In this document: one piece after another, positions 1 to 5,547 of the stretch
How positions within the stretch are numbered: the stretch's first letter is position 1
How the letters are laid out: every line of letters starts with the position of its first letter
Source: Phycisphaerales bacterium
GTDB taxonomy: Bacteria; Planctomycetota; Phycisphaerae; Sedimentisphaerales; Anaerohalosphaeraceae
Length of the DNA: 7,261 nucleotides
NCBI GenBank assembly: GCA_011048645.1
Contig: DSDR01000096.1
Location: 1-7,261 of the forward strand
Direction: 5' to 3'
Position numbers and translations under genes: made by a program
The notes under the pieces: generated by a model
Databases searched by the model: none
What the model was told of the DNA's origin: nothing
What the model saw: only the letters and a program-made list of their open reading frames with translations

Positions 1-819
1 AATCGCCACATCGCCGGCCCAGAGCAGTTGCCCGCTGTTCAGATCATAACAGAAGATTTGCTGCTGCTGGTCGGTTGCACCGCTGAGAAAGACGCGATCT
101 TCCCAAATCACCGGCGAATTATGCCCCTCAAGCGGCACCGAACTTTTCCAGAGTATGTTGCGCCCGCTCGGACCGTCCCAGTCGTCAGGAATATTTTCCA
201 ACTCGGTAACGCCCAGCCCCTGTGGACCGCGAAAGGCCGGCCACTGAGCCAATGTGTCTTCAAACGACGCATACACCGGTTCAGCCGGTTGCGGATCGGC
301 CACATTAGCCGCAGCCGTGGGCGACGGAGTTTCCAAAGGATGCTGCGCCAGATACAGCCCGCCCGCCGCCAGCACAACCGCCGTCAGCGTAACCGCCGTG
401 CGCACGTGCAGGGCGTGGCGGATTTGTTCGGTTTTGCGGTCGCCGGCCGCATCCGGCAGGGCAGGCGTGCGCCAATGTCGCGTGCGAACCAAAACCGCCG
501 CTACAAAGACCGCCAAATCAATCACCAGCAGCAAGGTGCCGCGATGCAGAAAGTACAAGCGGGCAAACTGATCCCGCCGCGTCTGAATATCCAGTTCATA
601 AATGCGTTCGGCCAGTTGGGTATTGGTCGGCTCGCGGGTGTACTGCGTTTTCAACTGTTCCAGTTCATCCGTTCGCGCCGGGTCGGTTACAACATAGTGA
701 TATAAATGAATCGCCAGCAGTGCCGCGATGAACACGCCGAAGACGCCGGTTACAATGGCCGTGCCGCCCGCGGCCTGTCGAAGCGGACTGATTTCAGGTG
801 TATCGTCATAGTCTCTCAT
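1..819 (-). CDS. Membrane-anchored PQQ-like beta-propeller protein, N-terminal part (runs off left edge)
   Basis: This gene is open at the left edge; 273 codons are visible and there is no stop. Three hydrophobic helices are seen at about residues 18-40, 92-112 and 138-158. Between the first two lies a charged, probably helical segment (about 48-90), and a basic loop (about 111-137) suits the cytoplasm. After a Pro/Ala-rich linker comes the W193-P-A-F-R-G-P motif and the first propeller blades (about 190-273), ending in a strand of the type YDLNSGQLLW. By positive-inside reasoning the propeller is periplasmic. Such domains bind PQQ in some dehydrogenases but serve as scaffolds in others such as BamB; the visible part cannot decide between these. 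The start ATG overlaps the stop of the NapH-like gene by four bases (ATGA), and a GGAG sits 8 bases upstream. It is the last visible gene of the iron-sulfur block and is likely its envelope partner. Confidence 0.88.
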   Translation of the reverse strand, partial: MRDYDDTPEISPLRQAAGGTAIVTGVFGVFIAALLAIHLYHYVVTDPARTDELEQLKTQYTREPTNTQLAERIYELDIQTRRDQFARLYFLHRGTLLLVIDLAVFVAAVLVRTRHWRTPALPDAAGDRKTEQIRHALHVRTAVTLTAVVLAAGGLYLAQHPLETPSPTAAANVADPQPAEPVYASFEDTLAQWPAFRGPQGLGVTELENIPDDWDGPSGRNILWKSSVPLEGHNSPVIWEDRVFLSGATDQQQQIFCYDLNSGQLLWAGDVAI

Positions 820-2129
820 GCAGATGGCTCCGCCGGTTGAAGGTCGGTTCGTCGTTGTCGTCGCAGGTGTTCGCGCGGGCAGGACAGATAGCAGCGCCCG
901 CAGGCCACGCAGCCGGCGCGATGGGCCTCATATTCGTCGCGCCGAAAACAGATATGCGTCCGCATCAGCGTCAGGCCGCACAGCAGTCCCATTGCACCGC
1001 CCAGCAGCGTCGAGCCAATGACAAAATCCTGCTGTTTGGCCTCGGCCTCTGTGTAAAGGTTTTCAATCGTGCGGTTGGTTGTGCGAAAGGCGGTGCTTTC
1101 ATCCGTCCGGTCGGCGACCAGGCCGGTCTCTTCCAGTCGAATCCGTTCGGCCAGCCGAACGACGGCATTGGATCGGGCCAGCGCCGGAGCGGCTTTGAAG
1201 CCAATCCACCCGCCCAGCAGGATGATCACCGGCAGCAGCACAAGCAGCACGCGCGCCCGATGACGCGCCTTGACGCGCTGGCTGTCAGGCCATTCGACGG
1301 TCGGTTTGTCTATCGCCCCAAACGGACAGGCGTCTTCACACAGACGACAATGAATGCACTCATCCGGCGTGATCGTCACGCGGTATTTGGACAGTCGTCC
1401 CAATTGCCGCAGAATCACGCCGTAAGGACACAGGAAGCGACAATACGGCCGGCCCACAAACAGCGAAACCGCCAAAACCGAAAAACTGATAATCCACAAT
1501 TGCGGATTGGCCCCCAGTCGGAAAAACGCCACAAACGGATCGTATCGACAGATGACCAGCGCACTGGCGGTCGCGGCCATTAAAAGCGCCAGCCCCAGGT
1601 ACAGCCACGCAAACAACCGAAGCCCCGATTCGAGCCACGCCGGGATGCGAAGAGGGCGGATCAGGACCAAATCCTGCACCATCCCCAGTGGACAGACTGC
1701 CCCGCAAAAAACCCGTCCGAAAAACAGCGTAAACAACAGCGGCAGCAGAAAAAACGCCAACACCGTCAGCGGCAGGGCATACGAAGCGTCAAAAATCGCC
1801 AGCGTGACGTTGCCGATCGCGCCGATCGGACAGATACACCCCTGACGCCAAAACCCGAAATACCCCAGCGAAAACAGCATCAGCGCTACGATCCACCCGC
1901 GACGGCGTTTCTTGAGAATCAGCCAGGCCGCCAGCATCAGCGCCGCGGCCAGTACCGCTACATCGACGGTCTCCATTGTTATTGAGCGCGGTGGCGGTGT
2001 CGTGGGTTCGGGCAGCTCGCGCGGTTCGCTGAATTGAGGCGGCGGAAACCGCTGCACCGCCGTCGCCACCGAAAACAGCCCCAGCCACAGCATTACAACA
2101 ATCCAGCTCCTGTTGAATGCACGGCTCAT
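816..2129 (-). CDS. NapH/NosR-like polytopic membrane iron-sulfur protein
   Basis: The protein has 437 residues with about eight predicted membrane helices (roughly 9-25, 56-72, 79-95, 118-138, 170-192, 211-227, 294-310, 369-388). Two C-x3-C-P motifs (C142/C146 and C230/C234) mark the NapH/NosR family. A ferredoxin motif C258-x2-C261-x2-C264-x3-C268-P follows the second, and another with the same spacing (C407, C410, C413, C417) sits in the C-terminal tail. The predicted topology puts both ferredoxin motifs in the cytoplasm, with C98-I-C100-P and C194 on the periplasmic face. A Pro-rich loop (28-48) follows the first helix. The family passes electrons from quinol or cytoplasmic donors to periplasmic acceptors. 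The N-terminal FMN domain of NosR is absent, so it resembles NapH or a NosR core. It overlaps the ferredoxin gene by four bases (ATGA), and AAGGA lies 6 bases before the start. The exact partner enzyme is unknown. Confidence 0.9.
   Translation of the reverse strand: MSRAFNRSWIVVMLWLGLFSVATAVQRFPPPQFSEPRELPEPTTPPPRSITMETVDVAVLAAALMLAAWLILKKRRRGWIVALMLFSLGYFGFWRQGCICPIGAIGNVTLAIFDASYALPLTVLAFFLLPLLFTLFFGRVFCGAVCPLGMVQDLVLIRPLRIPAWLESGLRLFAWLYLGLALLMAATASALVICRYDPFVAFFRLGANPQLWIISFSVLAVSLFVGRPYCRFLCPYGVILRQLGRLSKYRVTITPDECIHCRLCEDACPFGAIDKPTVEWPDSQRVKARHRARVLLVLLPVIILLGGWIGFKAAPALARSNAVVRLAERIRLEETGLVADRTDESTAFRTTNRTIENLYTEAEAKQQDFVIGSTLLGGAMGLLCGLTLMRTHICFRRDEYEAHRAGCVACGRCYLSCPREHLRRQRRTDLQPAEPSA
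828..831 (-). promoter_or_regulatory. Ribosome binding site of the fused propeller gene
   Basis: GGAG on the minus strand lies 8 bases before the ATG at 819. It sits inside the end of the preceding NapH-like gene, supports the ATGA-overlap start, and fits coupled translation. Confidence 0.6.
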
Positions 2130-2683
2130 TTGAATTCCTTCAGCAAATAGGGCTTTTCAGCGGGCACACGCACAAACGCCTGCGAGGGACAAGCCGCCGC
2201 GATAGCGCATTCGTTACAGTTGACGCAGCGGTCATGCCGCACTTGCAGATACAGCGAACCGTTGCCGAACGCACCGCAGCCCTTGACGCACTTGCCGCAG
2301 CCGATGCACAGCTCTTCAACAATGGTGTACTCAAAATACGGATCTTCGACGAACGTCCGAATAATAGCGCCCGTCGGACAAAGCTGATTTTCCGCCGCGG
2401 TAGTCAGGTCTTTCGGCTCCGGGATGAAGTAACCCGTGCACAAATCGCAATAGCCGCACATCGCATACGAATGAACGCACTTGACCGCCGATTCGGTAAA
2501 GATGCAGTGCGTTGCGCAGCGCCCGCAGGCGATGCATTTATACGGATCGATCTGCCACACGAGCCGGTCGTTTTTGGCCCGCGCCGCCAGCGTCGCCCCC
2601 GCCGCCGTGGTCGCGGCCAGTACGCCGCCCCACATCCCTTCGCGAAGAAAACGCCGTCGTGTCGTGGTCAGGTTATCAGACAT
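2126..2683 (-). CDS. Tat-exported ferredoxin with four [4Fe-4S] motifs (NapG-like)
   Basis: The protein has 185 residues. A twin-arginine signal is clear: T8-R-R-R-F-L-R followed by a hydrophobic Ala/Gly-rich stretch to about residue 36. Seventeen cysteines follow. Sixteen fit four cluster motifs: C50/53/56/60, C76/79/82 with C102-P, C126/129/132/136, and C153/156/159 with C165-P; C69 is extra. This layout matches periplasmic electron carriers such as NapG and the ferredoxin subunits of DMSO-reductase-type complexes. With the NapH-like membrane protein encoded next, it would form a NapGH-like relay. The reading frame is open 64 codons further upstream, but AAAGGA placed 8 bases before the ATG at 2683, plus the Tat signal directly after it, sets the start here. 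The start overlaps the stop of the small Cys-rich gene by 8 bases. No catalytic subunit is seen nearby, so the acceptor is unknown. Confidence 0.92.
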   Translation of the reverse strand: MSDNLTTTRRRFLREGMWGGVLAATTAAGATLAARAKNDRLVWQIDPYKCIACGRCATHCIFTESAVKCVHSYAMCGYCDLCTGYFIPEPKDLTTAAENQLCPTGAIIRTFVEDPYFEYTIVEELCIGCGKCVKGCGAFGNGSLYLQVRHDRCVNCNECAIAAACPSQAFVRVPAEKPYLLKEFK

Positions 2684-2927
2684 AGTCGCTGTCCTTTCGC
2701 ACCTGTTTGTATGATAAACCCCGCGGAAGCCGGCACGCCTCAAGCAGCCGGCACGTTCCGCAGCCGGTTCGTCCACGCGGATCCCGACAGGCGTTTTCGT
2801 CGAGCCGTCCGCCGTTGCGCTTCGCCAGCGCCGCGCCGCCCAGCACCGCACCCAGCGCAATGCCGAACCGTGCACACGCCCGCAGAATTCCGCGCCGCTT
2901 TAGTTTGGGTTGGTGTTGTGGTGTCAT
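2676..2927 (-). CDS. Small Tat-like protein with a C-terminal four-cysteine cluster
   Basis: I do not recognise a named family. From the chosen ATG it has 83 residues; an upstream ATG at 2951 would give 91 and overlap the NHL gene by 14 bases. I prefer 2927 because it leaves a basic N-terminus typical of Tat signals and a 10-base gap after the NHL stop, though neither start has a strong ribosome site. The signal reads K-R-R-G-I-L-R followed by a hydrophobic Gly/Ala stretch, giving probable Tat export or a single anchor. The C-terminal part carries Cys at residues 47, 56, 59 and 65 (C-x8-C-x2-C-x5-C, then L-P-R), a spacing able to bind zinc or an iron-sulfur cluster. Its tight fit between the NHL and ferredoxin genes (8-base overlap with the latter) argues that it is real and part of the same system. 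The metal is inference. Confidence 0.75.
   Translation of the reverse strand: MTPQHQPKLKRRGILRACARFGIALGAVLGGAALAKRNGGRLDENACRDPRGRTGCGTCRLLEACRLPRGLSYKQVRKDSDYV
2692..2697 (-). promoter_or_regulatory. Ribosome binding site that fixes the ferredoxin start
   Basis: AAAGGA on the minus strand, 8 bases before the ATG at 2683, is the strongest Shine-Dalgarno match in the block. It favours this start over the longer open frame, whose extra 64 codons read as an Arg-rich shadow of the preceding gene. Confidence 0.7.
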
Positions 2928-2937
2928 ATTTTCGGCT

Positions 2938-3984
2938 TCAAATTGAATCATTTTTTATTCTTTCAAACACACGTACCCGATTTCGAAAGATATCCAGAAC
3001 ATACACCCGACCGGTAGCATCGGTCGCCACGCCGAATCCGCGGACGTGCGCATCCTGCGGTGTTTCGTGCACACGCAGCGGCTCGACCCAGTCGAGCTGC
3101 TCCGGCCCGGCGACCACACCGATAAACCGTCCGTGGTCGTCGTATTCTTTAATGCGTACCAGTCCTTTTTCGCTGGTGATGTAATGGCCGTTCGGCAAGA
3201 GCGCCAGCCCCGCCGGGTTGCAGCAGCCGCTGAAGCCCTCTACGCGAATTGACGACGTGCCCCACCACCATTCCCGATGTCCGTCAATCGTCCAGGCCTC
3301 AATCAGATGCCGCCCCGAATTAACGATCCGCAGCAAGCCGTCCGGCGCCGCGGCCAGATTAAAGCCGTAAGGACTGGGAATAACAAACCCCGGATGATTG
3401 TGTTCGGGATTGGCTCGGCCGAACTGCGTGATGAGCGTGCCGTCCTTGTCGAATCGCAAAACCGTCTTACGCTCGGCCTCGGCGGCAAAAATCGAACCAC
3501 CCAGCACCGCCAGCGACGTCAGCAAGGCGTCGGGATGGGGCACAGACCATTGGGCAATGAAATCGCCGGTCGGACTGAAAACAACGATATGGTCGATCAG
3601 ACCGACATACAACCGACCGTCGCCGTCCAGAGCAAGACAAGTCGGCTCGCCGTCGCAATCGATGGTTCGCAGACGCCGGCCATTAAGACTGAATTGGACA
3701 AGCTGTTGGTCGCCGGCGATCCATAACGTCTCGTTGGGGCCAATGACAATCACGCGACTTTGCGATAAGCCTGTCGAAAACGGCTCGCCGACCTGCTCAT
3801 AAAGAATCAAGTCGGGATCAATCGCGGCGTACTCGGATAAATCATAACTGTATTTCGAACCGAGCTTTGCCAGCGGGCGGCCCGGATCAATCAAAAAAAA
3901 CGCCCCCAAGCCGGCCGCGATGGCCGCCGCAACAACCAGTCCGCCGATCAATGTCGGCTGTATTGTTCCTGCTTTTATGTGCAT
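2938..3984 (-). CDS. Membrane-anchored NHL-repeat beta-propeller protein
   Basis: The protein has 348 residues. One hydrophobic segment (about 11-32) with only a short basic stretch before it looks like an uncleaved anchor, placing the rest in the periplasm. From about residue 75 on, repeats of the NHL type recur: a Gly-x-Leu-Tyr-Val/Ile strand, then a strand ending in a phrase such as VVFSPTG, VLRFDKDG, IKEYDDHG or VRVFER. Five to six blades can be counted, enough for a propeller. Within one blade lies F-S-G-C254-C255-N-P-A-G-L, a vicinal cysteine pair, followed by L-P-N-G and S-E-K-G. NHL propellers usually mediate protein or ligand binding, and no catalytic set is evident. It opens the tight iron-sulfur block, after a 90-base gap with a possible promoter. 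The ribosome site before the ATG is weak. The true partner is unknown. Confidence 0.88.
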   Translation of the reverse strand: MHIKAGTIQPTLIGGLVVAAAIAAGLGAFFLIDPGRPLAKLGSKYSYDLSEYAAIDPDLILYEQVGEPFSTGLSQSRVIVIGPNETLWIAGDQQLVQFSLNGRRLRTIDCDGEPTCLALDGDGRLYVGLIDHIVVFSPTGDFIAQWSVPHPDALLTSLAVLGGSIFAAEAERKTVLRFDKDGTLITQFGRANPEHNHPGFVIPSPYGFNLAAAPDGLLRIVNSGRHLIEAWTIDGHREWWWGTSSIRVEGFSGCCNPAGLALLPNGHYITSEKGLVRIKEYDDHGRFIGVVAGPEQLDWVEPLRVHETPQDAHVRGFGVATDATGRVYVLDIFRNRVRVFERIKNDSI

Positions 3985-4022
3985 CCGATTGATCAGGATT
4001 ATACCCAGTCAGATTGTCCTAT

Positions 4023-4069
4023 AACTTGCTTGGTTCTACTATAGTATAAATGGCGTCAAAATGCAAGTT
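4023..4069. repeat. Imperfect inverted repeat spanning the possible promoter
   Basis: AACTTGC at 4023-4029 is the exact inverse of GCAAGTT at 4063-4069. The arms are 33 bases apart and enclose the 8-base palindrome ACTATAGT (4038-4045). One arm overlaps the proposed -35 box, and the other lies just past the proposed start of transcription. It could be an operator or a weak hairpin. It lacks the GC-rich stem and T-run of a standard terminator. Chance remains possible for arms this short. Confidence 0.3.
4038..4066 (-). promoter_or_regulatory. Possible sigma70-type promoter of the NHL/iron-sulfur block
   Basis: On the minus strand TTGCAT (4061-4066), a 17-base spacer and TATAGT (4038-4043) resemble -35 and -10 boxes. 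The -10 matches five of six consensus bases, the -35 only three. Transcription would begin near 4031 and leave a leader of about 47 bases before the NHL ATG. It lies in the largest and most AT-rich gap of the window. This is a visual match only, and promoter rules of the host are unknown. Confidence 0.35.
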
Positions 4070-4074
4070 TTTGC

Positions 4075-5472
4075 CTATTGCACCGAGATATCAAGACAGA
4101 CCATTGTCGTCAAATCCCGCACAATCAGCCGTCCCGCGGCAAACGCCGGCGGCCCCCAGCTTTCATGACCGTCCAGCACGTTGGCCTGAGCCAGCCGCTC
4201 GAAGCGGTCGGGATTTGCCCGAATTAAAGATAAAACCCCATCATCATTCAGAATATAGATCAAGCCGTTGACAATGATATACGGTCCCAGTCCATAGCGG
4301 TTTTCCGGCCCGCTTGTCCAGCGGATGGAGCCGTCCGTATTCATACAGACCAACTGCTTGTCCGGCCGAACCCCGTAAATGACGCCCTGGTAATAAATCG
4401 GCGTCTGCTGGTCGGAACCGAAGACCTCCGGTCTGAGTTCATACAAAACCTGCGGCTCAAAGTTATCCACCTGTTGCTCGATGTGCAGCATCATCGAGCC
4501 TTTGTTGTATCCGCCGCAGATAAAAACGCGATTCTGTTCGACGTCAATCGGCGAAGCGATCCCGATACGCAGACGCCAGGCATCGGTTTTCCACACAATC
4601 GAGCCGTCATGAGCCGATACCGCGGCGATCCCTTCATTGGCCGAATAGACATACGCCTCGGTGTCGCCGAACCGCATCGGCAAAATGGAGGTGTGTGTCA
4701 TTTGCCAGCGGTCGAAGGTCGGCGCTTGCCAGCGGACGGCGCCGGTTTCCAGTTCCACCGCCATCATCAGTGTCTCATTTCCGACCGGCGCGATAATCGC
4801 CGTGTCATCGATAATCAGCGGGCACTGTCCGGCGTACCACAGCGGCTCAACCGTGCCGTACTCGCGAATCAGATCGATCATCCACTTGAATTCGCCCGTC
4901 TTGGCATCCAGACACACCACATGACATTTCGGACCCATGCTCACGACATAATCATCGTTGACTGCCGGTACGGTGCGGCTCATCCCGTGATTGCGCCGTA
5001 CCATGACCGGATAGGAATAACGCCAGATTTCGCGGCCGTCATCCAGCGACAGACAGCGAATCGCGTCGCGCTGGTTGTCCATATCATAATCGATCAGATA
5101 GACCCGTCCGTTGTGGATTGCCGCCCCGGCGTACCCCTCTCCCACTTCGACGCGCCATAATTCAGGCGGCCCGTCGCTCGGCCACGATTCGGCCGGTGTG
5201 AACGACGCATCGTCCCACACCCCGTCGCGGTTTGGACCGCGAAAGCCCGGCCAGCTTGCCATAATCGCCGACGGCACGCCGTCGAACGTCTCCAGTGTGC
5301 CGGTCAGATCAAGCGGCTGCTCAGTGACCGCCGCAGCCTCCGGGCGTCCGTCCATCCCTTCCACCCGCGGCTCAACGCTGAAGGTATGGAAATGCTGTAT
5401 CCAGTCAATCACCGCCCACGCCGCCGCCGCTGCCACCAGGGTGGGTATCATCCAGCCAATCGTATGCTTCAT
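4075..5472 (-). CDS. Membrane-anchored PQQ-like beta-propeller protein
   Basis: The protein has 465 residues and ends in TAG. A hydrophobic segment (about 8-26) near the N-terminus should anchor or export it; no lipobox or RR motif is seen. After a linker comes W74-P-G-F-R-G-P-N-R-D-G-V, the opening common in planctomycete PQQ-like propellers. Blade ends of the PQQ/quinoprotein type follow: LSLDDGREIW, CLDAKTGEFKW, VELETGAVRW, VSAHDGSIVW, CMNTDGSIRW and a degenerate last one, suggesting a seven- or eight-bladed propeller. The adjacent Cys pair typical of methanol/alcohol dehydrogenases is absent, so PQQ catalysis is not supported; a BamB-like binding or scaffold role is equally possible. It sits 75 bases after the sulfatase gene and 90 bases before the NHL gene. 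Its ribosome site is weak (GAG close to the ATG). It shares the FRGP module with the fused propeller at the left edge. Confidence 0.88.
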   Translation of the reverse strand: MKHTIGWMIPTLVAAAAAWAVIDWIQHFHTFSVEPRVEGMDGRPEAAAVTEQPLDLTGTLETFDGVPSAIMASWPGFRGPNRDGVWDDASFTPAESWPSDGPPELWRVEVGEGYAGAAIHNGRVYLIDYDMDNQRDAIRCLSLDDGREIWRYSYPVMVRRNHGMSRTVPAVNDDYVVSMGPKCHVVCLDAKTGEFKWMIDLIREYGTVEPLWYAGQCPLIIDDTAIIAPVGNETLMMAVELETGAVRWQAPTFDRWQMTHTSILPMRFGDTEAYVYSANEGIAAVSAHDGSIVWKTDAWRLRIGIASPIDVEQNRVFICGGYNKGSMMLHIEQQVDNFEPQVLYELRPEVFGSDQQTPIYYQGVIYGVRPDKQLVCMNTDGSIRWTSGPENRYGLGPYIIVNGLIYILNDDGVLSLIRANPDRFERLAQANVLDGHESWGPPAFAAGRLIVRDLTTMVCLDISVQ

Positions 5473-5547
5473 CGTCTCAAACCGACCCGTATTCCATTGA
5501 TAAACAGCGTCTTAACACAACACATTCGTAAAATGCCTTTCACTCAA

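Noticed and set aside
798..1583. Long plus-strand open frame of 261 codons
   Set aside because: It is the antisense shadow of the NapH-like gene, with composition rich in Arg, Gln and His and no recognisable domain. The other plus-strand frames are similar.
2684..2875. 64-codon upstream extension of the ferredoxin
   Set aside because: It would bury the Tat signal inside the protein and duplicates the small Cys gene in another frame; the strong ribosome site is at 2692-2697.
2117..3184. Plus-strand open frame of 355 codons
   Set aside because: It crosses three well-supported minus-strand genes and is low-complexity and Arg-rich, as expected for an antisense frame in GC-rich DNA.
3893..3900. 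Run of eight A (T8 in the coding strand) near the start of the NHL gene, a possible slippage site
   Set aside because: It encodes Phe-Phe-Leu in the membrane anchor, the frame is intact, and there is no sign of a shifted product.
3998..4003. Perfect TATAAT on the minus strand upstream of the NHL gene
   Set aside because: No acceptable -35 box lies 16-18 bases upstream, and the start of transcription would leave only about 7 bases before the ATG. The pair at 4038-4066 is a better though still weak candidate.
4075..5472. True PQQ-dependent alcohol dehydrogenase
   Set aside because: The adjacent Cys pair and a recognisable PQQ-dehydrogenase signature are absent; only the propeller repeats are supported.
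5473..5547. Promoter or terminator between the sulfatase and the 465-residue propeller gene
   Set aside because: No convincing -35/-10 pair and no GC-rich hairpin with a T-run could be found.
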